DNA of 62,027 nt from Lachnospiraceae bacterium (GCA_017500935.1 JAFVXW010000065.1:1-62027); one strand, 5' to 3'. Counted from the first letter of the stretch, positions 9,249 to 18,134 are shown. A program made the numbers and translations. The notes: generated by a model from the letters alone, not told the origin.

Positions 9249-10781
9249 CTATTTATTTTTTGACTTATTTGTCAGCATTTTTATCACTGTTTTGATATAC
9301 GTTAAAATGACTTTGAATTCTTTCCGCCGGATACTGTATACAAGGAACACAATACTGGAAGTGATTACACTGACAATTCCTTTTATGAGTATTCCGATAA
9401 GTCCCCCGTCAACAGGTTTGACAAGGAATAAGGTACTTAAAGCGGTAAGTATCATTAATGACATTCGGATCAGAAAGCATCCGTAATATCCCAAAGCAGA
9501 CTTTTGCACATAATGTTTATATACTACAACAGTTCTGCCCATGAAAATCAGCAGATGACCGGCAACGGTTCCGATCATGACTCCGGCTACTCCAAAAGGA
9601 GTAATAAAAAGTAACGTAAGGACTACATTTACCAGCGCCGCTGCGATCATATAATTTCGATCACTTTCAAAATGCCCTAATGTATTCCGAAAGTAATTCA
9701 TCGGATTATTACAGATTGCAATAAAAACATTGAGAGAAAGTAATACTAAAAATGCCATGGAAAGCAGCAGACCGGTATCCTTCAGCCAAAAAACAATAAA
9801 GTCCTGTCCGACAACGATCATGCCTACTGCGGCTGTCAATCCCATGTAGAAACCAAGGAGATCCAGGGCATAGAAAAAATCAATACCTTTCTCTTTGTCT
9901 TTATCATAAACCATATTTCCAATACTGGCCTGCAGGGCTTTGAAAATGGAAATGATAAATTCCTGAATCTTAGCGGAAATCATCTGATAATTATTGACAA
10001 GACCAACGGCACCGACTCCCAAAAACATTGTCATGATAATGCTGTCTGAGCTGCCATAGATGGTTCCGGCTATTTTGGTTGCCATCATGTTTTTGACATC
10101 ATACCAGAGATTTAACTTTTTAAAGTCTTCTTTGGTAACCTTTATTTTCAGAATATCAGGAAAACTGATTCTGGAGCGCCAGGCAATGATCAGATTGGCG
10201 GCTATATTGGCAGTAGTTGCTACAAGCAGGTATAAAATATAATTTTTGAACCATATCAGAACTGCCATTTTGAGGAAGGTAGAAATGATTGTGACGGCAG
10301 TGTCCACCATTGTACAAAAATAAATTTTCTGGTAGGTGACAAAAAGGATTCTGCGGTATGCCAGAAAGTATGTGCAAAGGGTAGATAAAAGCTGCAGGTA
10401 GTAAATGGTATAGATAAATCCCCAGCTGTCGGTATTATCTTTTAAGATAAATGGCAAAAACAGGCTCACGAGCAATCCGGCTGTCAGAACGAAGATACCA
10501 ACGATCCGGTAAATTGTCTTGTACATATACAGCAGTCTGCGTATCTGCTCCGTGTTGTTGGAAGCAATCTCGCTGTACATGTGATAGGTGATGATGCCGG
10601 CAATTCCCATTTCTGATAAGGTCAGAAATGAAAAGATAGAAGTGAACAGTCCGTCATATCCCAGATAATCGATCTTTAAAGCGTCCAGAAATAGCCTTCG
10701 GGTGACCAGACTGAGGATTGTGATCAGCAGCGTGGAGCCCCAGATATATATTAAATTGATGATGGAGTTCTTGATTCTCAT
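9249..10781 (-). CDS. Wzx-like polysaccharide flippase
   Basis: The 510-residue protein has about 12-14 membrane helices and starts with a positively charged MRIKNSIINLIYIWGSTLLI, then RLFLDALKIDYLGYDGLF and LSEMGIAGIITYHMY. This is the typical N-terminus of Wzx/MVF-fold exporters in Firmicutes polysaccharide loci, which move undecaprenyl-linked repeat units across the membrane. The start ATG has AGAGGA upstream. It is transcribed away from the XRE gene region and together with the GT10-like gene. Its presence beside an ABC exporter at 29-32 kb implies that more than one glycan is exported. No clear Wzy polymerase is seen. Confidence 0.85.
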   Translation of the reverse strand: MRIKNSIINLIYIWGSTLLITILSLVTRRLFLDALKIDYLGYDGLFTSIFSFLTLSEMGIAGIITYHMYSEIASNNTEQIRRLLYMYKTIYRIVGIFVLTAGLLVSLFLPFILKDNTDSWGFIYTIYYLQLLSTLCTYFLAYRRILFVTYQKIYFCTMVDTAVTIISTFLKMAVLIWFKNYILYLLVATTANIAANLIIAWRSRISFPDILKIKVTKEDFKKLNLWYDVKNMMATKIAGTIYGSSDSIIMTMFLGVGAVGLVNNYQMISAKIQEFIISIFKALQASIGNMVYDKDKEKGIDFFYALDLLGFYMGLTAAVGMIVVGQDFIVFWLKDTGLLLSMAFLVLLSLNVFIAICNNPMNYFRNTLGHFESDRNYMIAAALVNVVLTLLFITPFGVAGVMIGTVAGHLLIFMGRTVVVYKHYVQKSALGYYGCFLIRMSLMILTALSTLFLVKPVDGGLIGILIKGIVSVITSSIVFLVYSIRRKEFKVILTYIKTVIKMLTNKSKNK

Positions 10782-10908
10782 GGTGTTCCTCTTGGTTTGG
10801 TGTTTTCAAGGATGTACATTTATTGTACTATTGTTTCATTATGATACCATAAATTGAGTATGGTGTATAGCAGACATAAAGCAATTTAGTGACTGAATAA
10901 GCAAATGT

Positions 10909-10940
10909 ATTCGGAGCATGCTGTTTAACATGCTCCGAAT
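10909..10940. terminator. Hairpin downstream of XRE gene, probable terminator
   Basis: A perfect 12-base stem ATTCGGAGCATG / CATGCTCCGAAT with an 8-base loop lies 43 bases beyond the stop of the minus-strand XRE gene. The T tract is weak on both strands, so it may be Rho-independent only in part. The remaining bases to the flippase start (10782-10908) should hold its promoter, but I see no clear box pair. Confidence 0.5.
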
Positions 10941-10982
10941 CGCTTTTGTCATTAACTATTTCACTTTTTTCTTCACACATTC

Positions 10983-11294
10983 TCAGAACTTATCAAGTAT
11001 CTGTTCCAAAAGTTCAAGATCTTTATCGGAAAGCTTTCTGGCTTTATGAATAATGCGGCGAAGCTGTGCGGAGTCTTTTTGGGTATCCTGAAAGAACTCA
11101 GCAGGAGTCAGTTCGAAATATTCACAAATGTCAAAAAAGGGTTCCATGGCAGGCAGCGATTTGCCGGAGGTGATTGCCTGAATATATGTTTTGCATTTGC
11201 CGATGGAATAGCTCAGATGATATTCGGAAATATTCTTTTCAAGCCGAAGCTGGGTGATTCTTTCGCGGAGAAAGTTAGGGTAATCTTTATTCAT
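10983..11294 (-). CDS. XRE-family small regulator (copy 1 of a duplicated pair)
   Basis: The 103-residue protein has a Cro/CI-type helix-turn-helix in residues about 10-65: ITQLRLEKNISEYHLSYSIG, then CKTYIQAITSGKSLPAMEPF and ICEYFELTPAEFF. A short charged tail follows, ending LLEQILDKF. It is a near duplicate of the gene at 12835-13146 (most residues identical). Such proteins are DNA-binding repressors or activators. It stands alone, with a GT2 gene divergent upstream, so the 274-base intergenic region could be its control target (inference). An AAGGA site precedes the ATG. Confidence 0.85.
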   Translation of the reverse strand: MNKDYPNFLRERITQLRLEKNISEYHLSYSIGKCKTYIQAITSGKSLPAMEPFFDICEYFELTPAEFFQDTQKDSAQLRRIIHKARKLSDKDLELLEQILDKF

Positions 11295-11342
11295 AATGTG
11301 TTTTCCTTTCTGTGAAGAAGAACACGCAATATGGTGTTCTGG

Positions 11343-11443
11343 ATAAAATTATAGGATAAAAATGGAAAACAAAGATTAAACATAATCGTTATAAATGAGG
11401 AGGATGACGAATGTAATGCATCTGAATCGAATATAAATCGTTT
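11343..11443 (-). promoter_or_regulatory. Probable promoter and operator region of XRE copy 1
   Basis: On the minus strand TATAATTTTAT (11353-11343) lies about 50 bases before the XRE start and is repeated identically before XRE copy 2 (13203-13193). About 90-100 bases further upstream both genes have the motif TAAATCGTTT (11434-11443 and 13294-13303 on the plus strand). The shared layout suggests a conserved -10 box and a possible regulator site. Function is inference. Confidence 0.4.
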
Positions 11444-11568
11444 AATAGATAGCTGGGTGTGACAGAAATGATAATGCCCTTGATTTATAGAACCATACAT
11501 TGTAATTTTCTCACATAGCTGTTATACTGAAAAACATATTAACGGGATAGAACAAAGGAATTTTTGAT

Positions 11569-12513
11569 ATGAAAACATCTCTTATCATCGTAGACTACAA
11601 AACAATGAATGACACCATAGCCTATCTGGAGCATTGCAGCCGTATGATCCGTGACTGGCGCGATGTTTCTGTCGTGATCATCGACAATGATCCGGCATTA
11701 AAAGACAGCAGCGATTTTATGACAGCATGTAAAAATGCAAAAAGAATTGAAGTAAAAAACGGCAGTATGTGGGAAGGGACACTGTTTGGAAGACCGGTGT
11801 ATTATGTGAGAACCTTAACCAATCTTGGCCTTGCCAAAGGCAATAATATGGGAGCGGCCATCGCACATAAATATTTTGAACCTGATTATCTGCTGTTTTC
11901 CAATAATGACATCCGTTTTCCAGAACCGGTTTCTTTAAAAACACTGCAGCAGGTATTTGCAGAAAATCCGGAAGCGGCGGCAGTCGGTCCTGCCATCACA
12001 ACAGATAAAGGGGAATGTCAGAATCCGGCCAGATTTGTGCGTGTCAAGAGTGCCCTGACAAGATATTACTGGAATCTGCTTTTACCCAAATCCATGAGAA
12101 AACATAAACGTGAAGATTGGATCGAGCAGGCACAGGATGGGTTTTATGATTATATCAGCGGCTCCTTTGTCATGATCGATATGCAGAAGTTTGTGGAGAT
12201 CAAAGGCTTTGATCCTTCGACAGTGCTGTTTATGGAAATGCCGATTCTGTCCATGCGGATGGAGCAGCTTGGATACCGCATGTATTATACCGGTAAGATA
12301 CAGCTGATTCACAACCAGCGAAATACCAGTGATCCCATCGGTGGGCCAATCCGTCATATCCGTTTCGACTATCAGGCAAAACAGCAGTTTTATGTTAAAT
12401 ACGGACATTTGCCGATGGCATATGTGCTGGGAACAGTCTTGTCTTTTGAAATCTTTTTTTCTCTCTTCTGGATTAAAAAGACTGTGCTGAATTTATTGGG
12501 CATCAGAGGATGA
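11569..12513 (+). CDS. GT2 family glycosyltransferase (rhamnosyltransferase-like)
   Basis: The 314-residue protein has SLIIVDYKTMNDT, VVIIDNDP, the TNLGLAKGNNMGAAI segment and the metal-site-like FSNNDIRF, all in GT2 order. The acceptor side has YDYISGSFVMID and VLFMEMPILSMRMEQLGYRM, as in rhamnosyltransferase-like GT2 enzymes. A hydrophobic stretch near the C-terminus (YVLGTVLSFEIFFSLFW) could anchor it. AAAGGA precedes the ATG. It is a single-gene unit between the two XRE copies and ends at a shared hairpin terminator. Confidence 0.8.
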   Translation: MKTSLIIVDYKTMNDTIAYLEHCSRMIRDWRDVSVVIIDNDPALKDSSDFMTACKNAKRIEVKNGSMWEGTLFGRPVYYVRTLTNLGLAKGNNMGAAIAHKYFEPDYLLFSNNDIRFPEPVSLKTLQQVFAENPEAAAVGPAITTDKGECQNPARFVRVKSALTRYYWNLLLPKSMRKHKREDWIEQAQDGFYDYISGSFVMIDMQKFVEIKGFDPSTVLFMEMPILSMRMEQLGYRMYYTGKIQLIHNQRNTSDPIGGPIRHIRFDYQAKQQFYVKYGHLPMAYVLGTVLSFEIFFSLFWIKKTVLNLLGIRG

Positions 12514-12548
12514 TTACAGATACAGGCAGAGCCTGAACAATTCATAAG

Positions 12549-12584
12549 AAAGCCGGAGAGCACTTAAAAGTACGCTCCGGCTTT
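12549..12584. terminator. Bidirectional terminator between convergent genes
   Basis: A 10-base stem AAAGCCGGAG (12549-12558) and CTCCGGCTTT (12575-12584) separates the forward GT2 gene from the reverse small gene at 12598. Short A and T tracts flank it on both sides. Confidence 0.7.
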
Positions 12585-12597
12585 GGCGTTGCAGGAT

Positions 12598-12798
12598 TCA
12601 TTCATCCAGTTTAAAAAGTTCTGTGATGACCATGGCATCTATGGTTTCCGGGGTGATGTCCAATGCCTCGCACATGGTATCAATATTTTGCAGATCCGTG
12701 TAGCCCTTACGGGTATAAATGCGCAGTGATGACAGATCTCTATGATCTGGGATATGGATGATTTCATTGTCATCGAGTTCATCTGATTCTGGTTTCAT
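12598..12798 (-). CDS. Small acidic protein, unknown function
   Basis: This 66-residue protein is rich in Asp and Glu (start MKPESDELDDNEIIHIPDH) and has a helical second half, YTDLQNIDTMCEALDITPET, reminiscent of the end of an XRE-type fold (…ICEYFELTPAEF in the neighbours) but without a full helix-turn-helix. It begins 36 bases after the XRE copy 2 stop and has AAGGAG upstream, so it is probably co-transcribed with that regulator. It ends just before the shared terminator. I do not recognise the family; an accessory partner of the regulator is only a guess. Confidence 0.55.
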   Translation of the reverse strand: MKPESDELDDNEIIHIPDHRDLSSLRIYTRKGYTDLQNIDTMCEALDITPETIDAMVITELFKLDE

Positions 12799-12834
12799 AA
12801 GCGGTTGTCTCCTTTATCTTTTACATGTACAGGC

Positions 12835-13146
12835 TCAGAATTTGTCCAGAAGTTGTTCTATAAGTGTCAGATCTTCTTCGGAAAGCTCTTCGAGCCGTCG
12901 GCGGATGCGGCGAAGCTGTGTGGAATCTTTGGAGCCGGTTTGAAAGAACTCGGCGGGAGTCAGTTCGAAATACTCACAGATGTCAAAGAAAGCTTCCATG
13001 GAAGGAAGTGACTTGCCGGAGGTAATGGCCTGAATGTAAGTTTTGCATTTGCCGATTGTATAACTTAAATGATATTCCGAAATGTTTTTGCTGATTCGAA
13101 GCTGGGTGATTCTGTCACGCAGGAATTTACTGTAATCCTTTTCCAT
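12835..13146 (-). CDS. XRE-family small regulator (copy 2 of a duplicated pair)
   Basis: Again 103 residues, with LRDRITQLRISKNISEYHLS, IGKCKTYIQAITSGKSLPSM and ICEYFELTPAEFFQ. It differs from copy 1 mainly in the tail, which here is more acidic and Arg-rich (RRRLEELSEEDL). An AAGGAG site lies 4 bases before the ATG, stronger than in copy 1. A small acidic gene follows it, and a divergent operon of glycosylation genes begins at 13402. It probably controls its own promoter and perhaps that operon (inference). Confidence 0.85.
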   Translation of the reverse strand: MEKDYSKFLRDRITQLRISKNISEYHLSYTIGKCKTYIQAITSGKSLPSMEAFFDICEYFELTPAEFFQTGSKDSTQLRRIRRRLEELSEEDLTLIEQLLDKF

Positions 13147-13192
13147 AAAACTCCTTTCTGGCGGACGGTTCCGCTCAAAGGTGATCCTTTGA

Positions 13193-13303
13193 ATAAAATT
13201 ATAGTATAAATTAAAATTCGAAAGACGGATTATAATAGTTGTATATTGAAATGCACATATTTAAAAACGAATTTAATAAGTTTAAAACGAACGTAAATCG
13301 TTT
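13193..13303. promoter_or_regulatory. Divergent intergenic control region, XRE copy 2 / glycosylation operon
   Basis: The very AT-rich region holds the minus-strand TATAATTTTAT box (13203-13193) and the TAAATCGTTT motif (13294-13303) shared with XRE copy 1, plus related AACGAA repeats at 13266-13292. The forward operon starts within 100 bases of the motif. This makes it a candidate operator for both directions; no experimental basis. Confidence 0.4.
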
Positions 13304-13401
13304 CAAAAGTTCTTGTTTCATTGAAAGAACTATTGTGTTACAATAAAACAGATTATAAGTATTCAAGTTTGAGATACGGGAAAGAAATGAGGAAAGTGTA
13401 T

Positions 13402-14400
13402 ATGCGCCCCAATTGCTTATACCTGGTAGTACCCTGTTATAATGAAGAGGAACTGCTGCTGATCACAGCAGATAAATTAAAAGAAAAAATGACCCGTCTG
13501 ATGAACGAAGGCAAAATTTCTGCCGACAGTAAGGTACTGTTTGTCAATGACGGCAGTAAGGACAGAACCTGGGAGCTGATCCACAGTGTCTATAAAAAGG
13601 ACAAGCTGTTTGGCGGCTTAAGCTTTTCCAGAAACTATGGACATCAAAGTGCGATTTTGGCAGGTATGCTGACCGCACGGGAAAAGGCAGATATGGTGAT
13701 CACCATTGATGCGGATCTCCAGCAGGATATCGAAGCACTGGATGATTTTATTGCCTGCTATCAGGATGGCTGTGAGATTGTATACGGTGTGCGCAACAGC
13801 AGAAATACAGACGGCGTCTTTAAAAAGGAAAGTGCCGGACTGTTTTACAAGCTGATGAATCTGATGGGCTGTGAGGTGATCACAAATCATGCAGATTACC
13901 GTTTGATGTCCAAAAAGGCTTTGGATGCGCTGAGCGAGTATAAGGAAGTGAACCTGTTTCTGCGCGGTCTGATCCCGCAGATGGGATTTAAATCTGATAT
14001 TGTATATTTTGATGTAAAGGCACGCGAGCTGGGGCAGTCTAAATATACCTTGAAAAAGATGATCAATCTGGCGATGAACGGAATCACCTCCATGAGTACC
14101 GTGCCGTTAAAACTGATCGGTTTTCTGGGAATTATCATGTGTGTATTCGGCGGATGTGTGATGATTTCAGCATTGTTTGATTGGATCAGGGGCGTGACTG
14201 TACAGGGATGGACCACCAATGTGGTGCTTCTTTGTCTGATCGGCGGTATGATCATGCTGTCTCAGTGGATCGTCGGCGAATATGTGGGCAAGATTTATAT
14301 GGAAGTAAAGGAACGCCCCAGATATATCATCGAAGCGTTTGTGCTGGATGAGGGATGTACAGAAGGTGATGAAGCAGTATCAGATGAGGGGGCAGTTTAA
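13402..14400 (+). CDS. Polyprenyl-phosphate glycosyltransferase, GtrB-like, with two membrane helices
   Basis: The 332-residue GT2 enzyme has YLVVPCYNEEELL, VNDGSKDRTW, SFSRNYGHQSAILAG and the DADLQQD metal site, the signature of GtrB/ArnC/YkcC-type synthases. Two helices at the C-terminus (IGFLGIIMCVFGGCVMISAL and TNVVLLCLIGGMIMLSQWIV) anchor it, and the tail KERPRYIIEA is typical. It loads a sugar on undecaprenyl phosphate for transfer outside the membrane. The ATG at 13402 has GAGGAAAG 5 bases upstream; an in-frame TTG at 13321 and an ATG at 13387 are less likely. It leads an operon with a YdjC deacetylase. Confidence 0.88.
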   Translation: MRPNCLYLVVPCYNEEELLLITADKLKEKMTRLMNEGKISADSKVLFVNDGSKDRTWELIHSVYKKDKLFGGLSFSRNYGHQSAILAGMLTAREKADMVITIDADLQQDIEALDDFIACYQDGCEIVYGVRNSRNTDGVFKKESAGLFYKLMNLMGCEVITNHADYRLMSKKALDALSEYKEVNLFLRGLIPQMGFKSDIVYFDVKARELGQSKYTLKKMINLAMNGITSMSTVPLKLIGFLGIIMCVFGGCVMISALFDWIRGVTVQGWTTNVVLLCLIGGMIMLSQWIVGEYVGKIYMEVKERPRYIIEAFVLDEGCTEGDEAVSDEGAV

Positions 14401-14401
14401 G

Positions 14402-15295
14402 ATGAAGCCTGAATATGTGATGTTACATGCGGATGATTACGGACTTTCTCCGCATACCTCTGCACAGATGCTGGAATGCTGCCAAAAAGGGCTTCTGGAC
14501 GGCATCAGTGTACTTCCCAATTTTGAGGGATTTGACCGGGATGTTCAGCTGTTTTTGGAAGCGCAGCCTGCTTTTCCTAAAACAGTAACCTGTAGTGTGC
14601 ATTTGAATCTGATGGAAGGTCCCTGTCTGGCAGAGCGGTCGGAAGTATCGCTTTTGACGGATCAGAACGGTTATTTGAACAGAAGTTGGGGAAGTCTGTT
14701 TCTGGCCTCTTTCCTGCCGGGCAGAAAGAAGCTGCAAAAGCAGCTGGAAACTGAGATCGTGGCACAGATCAAAAGAGTAAAAGAGGCATTGCAGCTGACC
14801 GGTCCGCTTTGGATCGACGGGCATCAGCATACCCAGATGATTCCGGTGGTATTTGACGCGCTTTGTGCAGTGATCAAAAGAGAAAGGTTTCAGATTGCCT
14901 ATATTCGAAATTCTTCGGAACCAATTCTGCCGTTTTTAAAACAGGTATCATTATACAAAACCTACAGGCCGGTTAATTTTGTGAAAAATCTGATCTTGAA
15001 TTTCTGCGCGTTGTATGCGGCACCCAAAATGCGTCGTATGGGATGTCAGCCTATGCATCTTTGGGGGCTTGTGATGAGCGGACACATGGACGAAGCACGG
15101 ATTCGCAGAATTCTTCCCGATATGCTTTGTGTGAGTCAAAAACGAAACAGACAGTTGGAAATCCTGTTCCATCCGGGGACATTGTTGGAAACGGAGATTA
15201 CTGACGAATTCAGCAGTCCGGAAGCACTGCAGTTTTATCTGGACGAAGGACGGAAAGTGGAAAATGCTGCGCTTTGCAGCAAACTGTTTTCATAA
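14402..15295 (+). CDS. YdjC/ChbG-type carbohydrate deacetylase
   Basis: The 297-residue protein begins with VMLHADDYGLSPHTS, the metal-binding and catalytic start of the YdjC family (HADDYG), and has the DGHQHTQM motif near residue 140 that supplies the His ligands. YdjC enzymes remove acetyl groups from N-acetyl sugars; HpnK and the archaeal and chitooligosaccharide members are examples. Here it lies 1 base after the GtrB-like gene, so it may deacetylate a lipid-linked amino sugar made by that enzyme (inference). An in-frame ATG at 14339 exists but lies inside the upstream gene; GAGGGGG supports 14402. Confidence 0.85.
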   Translation: MKPEYVMLHADDYGLSPHTSAQMLECCQKGLLDGISVLPNFEGFDRDVQLFLEAQPAFPKTVTCSVHLNLMEGPCLAERSEVSLLTDQNGYLNRSWGSLFLASFLPGRKKLQKQLETEIVAQIKRVKEALQLTGPLWIDGHQHTQMIPVVFDALCAVIKRERFQIAYIRNSSEPILPFLKQVSLYKTYRPVNFVKNLILNFCALYAAPKMRRMGCQPMHLWGLVMSGHMDEARIRRILPDMLCVSQKRNRQLEILFHPGTLLETEITDEFSSPEALQFYLDEGRKVENAALCSKLFS

Positions 15296-15370
15296 AAACG
15301 ATGTCAGGCTGATGTACACTGTAGCTGCCTGAAAATGCAGCAAATAAATACCCCGAAAGGAACCAAAACC

Positions 15371-16297
15371 ATGGATAAAATCGCAGTTTTAATTCCCTGC
15401 TATAATGAAGAAAAAACAATTGAAAAAGTAGTTACCGATACCCGCCGTGAGCTGCCGGAGGCAGTGATCTATGTATATGACAACAATTCCACTGACAAAA
15501 CTGCTGAGATCGCACGCAATGCGGGTGCTGTGGTGCGTCAGGAGTTTAAACAGGGTAAGGGTAATGTAATCAGAAGAATGTTTCGTGAGATCGAAGCGGA
15601 ATGCTACATCATGATCGACGGCGATGACACCTACCCACTGGAATTTGCCCGCGAGATGGCAGATAAGGTGATTTTGCGCAGGGCTGACATGGTGGTGGGT
15701 GACCGTCTTTCTTCCACATACTTTGAAGAAAACAAAAGACCTTTTCACAATATGGGCAACAGCCTGGTAAAAGCATCCATTAACATGCTGTTTAAGTCTG
15801 ATATTCAGGATATCATGACCGGATACCGTGCCTTTTCCTATCAGTTTGTCAAGACTTTCCCGGTTATGTCCAAGGGCTTTGAGATTGAGACCGAGATGAC
15901 TATTCATGCGGTATACAACAATATGCAGGTGGAAAATGTGGTGGTGACGTATCGCGACAGACCTGAGGGAAGTGAATCCAAGTTAAATACCTACTCTGAC
16001 GGTATGAAGGTGCTGTTTACCATTTTCCGTATGTTCAGACAGTACCGGCCGTTTTCCTTCTTTGGTGCGCTTGCACTGGTGCTTTTGCTGATCGCGGCAG
16101 GATTTTTCATTCCTGTATTGGCGGAATATTTTGCGACCGGTCTGGTTGCAAAGTTCCCCACACTGATCGTGTGCGGATTTGCGGCACTGGCTGCCATCCA
16201 GTCTCTGTTTTCCGGTCTGATCCTGCATAATCTGGGCGTCAAAGACAGAAGAGATTTTGAGTTTAGGCTGCATGAAGTAAACCGCTGGGTTAAATAA
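15371..16297 (+). CDS. GT2 glycosyltransferase, polyprenyl-phosphate type, with C-terminal helices
   Basis: This 308-residue protein has IAVLIPCYNEEKTIEKVV, YVYDNNSTDKTAE, RQEFKQGKGNVIRRM and the IDGDDTYP metal site, followed by FEIETEMTIHAVYNN. Two helices close the protein (ALALVLLLIAAGFFIPVLA and a second at about residue 265). It resembles the DPM1-like enzymes that charge polyprenyl phosphate, of a different subtype from the GtrB-like gene upstream. AAAGGA lies before the ATG at 15371. The operon continues with an FkbH-like gene after 37 bases. Confidence 0.85.
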   Translation: MDKIAVLIPCYNEEKTIEKVVTDTRRELPEAVIYVYDNNSTDKTAEIARNAGAVVRQEFKQGKGNVIRRMFREIEAECYIMIDGDDTYPLEFAREMADKVILRRADMVVGDRLSSTYFEENKRPFHNMGNSLVKASINMLFKSDIQDIMTGYRAFSYQFVKTFPVMSKGFEIETEMTIHAVYNNMQVENVVVTYRDRPEGSESKLNTYSDGMKVLFTIFRMFRQYRPFSFFGALALVLLLIAAGFFIPVLAEYFATGLVAKFPTLIVCGFAALAAIQSLFSGLILHNLGVKDRRDFEFRLHEVNRWVK

Positions 16298-16334
16298 ATA
16301 ACTGCGCAGTCCGGCGCAGATGAATGAGGTAGCA

Positions 16335-18134
16335 ATGTTACACGAACTGGAATATCCTTTTGACAGTGAATATATCTTAAAAAAAAGCAAAAGCATCAAA
16401 CGGCAGCTTCTGTCTGACGGCAGCAGCCGCGTTCAGAAAAAGATCGCCGTTCTGGGCGGATCCACCACGCATACGATCGTAAAAACACTGGAGCTTTTTT
16501 TACTCAATCATGGGATTGAAGCGTCCTTTTACGAGTCTGAGTACAATATGTACTGGGAAGATGCCATGTTTGGCAATGAAGAACTCAATGCCTTTGCACC
16601 GGATCTGATCTTTATTCATACCGGCATCCGCAATATCCGTGAATTTCCTGCGGTGACAGCATCGACAGAAGATGTACAGGCCATGCTGGATACAGAGTAC
16701 GGCAAGTACGAGATGATGTGGAAGAAACTGGAGCAGACCTGGCACTGCCCGGTGATCCAGAATAATTTTGAATATCCTTTTTACCGTCTGATGGGCAATC
16801 AGGATGGTGTGGATGTGCATGGCAGAACGTATTTTGTCAGTCAGCTGAATTTGCGTTTTGCAGAGTATGCGCGTCTGCATCCCAATTTTTTCATCAATGA
16901 TATCAATTATCAGTCCGCAGTTTACGGACTGGACAAGTGGTGCTCCGTATCCTACTGGCATATGTACAAATATGCAATGGATTTGAATGCGATCCCCTGG
17001 ATGGCACATAATCTGGCAAATATCATCAAGTCTGTTTACGGGAAAAATAAAAAGTCTCTGGTGCTGGACCTGGACAATACGCTCTGGGGCGGTATTGTCG
17101 GCGATGACGGCGTGGAAAATCTGGAGATCGGTCAGGAAACTTCCATGGGTCAGGTGTTCGCTGAGTTTCAGGCTTACGTGAAGTCCTTAAAAGATTACGG
17201 CGTGATGCTGAATGTGGCTTCTAAAAACGAGCATGAAAATGCCATTGCCGGCTTGAATCATCCGGCAGGAATTCTGCGTCCCGAGGACTTTATCATCATT
17301 GCGGCCAACTGGGAGCCCAAGAGTAAGAATATTCTGGAAATTGCAGCAAAAATGAATATTATGCCAGACAGCCTGGTGTTTGCGGATGACAATCCGGCAG
17401 AAAGAGAGATTGTCAGACAGCAGGCCTTTGGCGTGACAGCACCGGAAATCGGAAAACCCGAAGATTATATTAAGGTTCTGGACAGAGGCGGTTATTTTGA
17501 GCTGACCGCATTGTCTGAGGATGATAAAAAGCGCAATGAGATGTATAAGGCAAACATCGAGCGTGCGCAGCAGGAGGCTTCTTTTGCTGATTACAGTCAG
17601 TATCTTCTGTCCCTGCAGATGCATGGAACGATCAGGCCTTTTGAAAGTGTTTATATGGCGCGTATTGCGCAGTTGACCAATAAGAGCAATCAGTTTAATC
17701 TGACCACCCGCCGCTATTCTCAGGCAGATATTGAGAATATGGCACAGGATGAAAGCTGTATCACACTGTACGGCAAGCTGGAAGATAAATTTGGCGATAA
17801 CGGTGTGGTATCTGTGGTGATCGGCAAACAGAAAATGAGTGAGCAGAATGAAAAAGAGCTGCATCTTGATCTGTGGCTGATGAGCTGCCGTGTCTTAAAG
17901 CGTGACATGGAGTTTGCCATGATGGATGAGCTGGCAGTAGCCTGTGCAGAGCGCGGCATTACAAAGATTTTCGGTTATTATTATCCCACCGCCAAAAATA
18001 ATATGGTGCGGGAGTTTTATGCGCTGCAGGGATTTGAGAAGATTTCGGAAGACAGCGAAGGAAATACGGTATGGCAGTTTGATCTTTCAGACGGCTATGA
18101 GAAGAAAAATCACGTGATCGAGGTGAACGCATGA
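16335..18134 (+). CDS. FkbH-like HAD-IIIC protein with SGNH-like and acetyltransferase-like parts
   Basis: The 599-residue protein has three parts. The N-terminal ~230 residues begin a flavodoxin/SGNH-like fold (IAVLGGSTTHTIVKTLELFL). The centre holds the HAD motif LVLDLDNTLWGGIVGDDGVE near residue 245 with VFADDNPAERE. The C-terminal third is GNAT-like (IAQLTNKSNQFNLTTRRYS). This is the FkbH domain order. FkbH enzymes load a glyceryl group from 1,3-bisphosphoglycerate on an acyl carrier protein; in glycan loci their role is unclear. No carrier protein is in the window. The ATG at 16335 has GAGG 6 bases upstream. Its stop overlaps the next start (ATGA). Confidence 0.85.
   Translation: MLHELEYPFDSEYILKKSKSIKRQLLSDGSSRVQKKIAVLGGSTTHTIVKTLELFLLNHGIEASFYESEYNMYWEDAMFGNEELNAFAPDLIFIHTGIRNIREFPAVTASTEDVQAMLDTEYGKYEMMWKKLEQTWHCPVIQNNFEYPFYRLMGNQDGVDVHGRTYFVSQLNLRFAEYARLHPNFFINDINYQSAVYGLDKWCSVSYWHMYKYAMDLNAIPWMAHNLANIIKSVYGKNKKSLVLDLDNTLWGGIVGDDGVENLEIGQETSMGQVFAEFQAYVKSLKDYGVMLNVASKNEHENAIAGLNHPAGILRPEDFIIIAANWEPKSKNILEIAAKMNIMPDSLVFADDNPAEREIVRQQAFGVTAPEIGKPEDYIKVLDRGGYFELTALSEDDKKRNEMYKANIERAQQEASFADYSQYLLSLQMHGTIRPFESVYMARIAQLTNKSNQFNLTTRRYSQADIENMAQDESCITLYGKLEDKFGDNGVVSVVIGKQKMSEQNEKELHLDLWLMSCRVLKRDMEFAMMDELAVACAERGITKIFGYYYPTAKNNMVREFYALQGFEKISEDSEGNTVWQFDLSDGYEKKNHVIEVNA

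Noticed and set aside
8980-9486. 168-residue forward open frame
   Set aside because: It lies antisense across the GT10-like and flippase genes, both of which have clear protein motifs, and it has no ribosome site.
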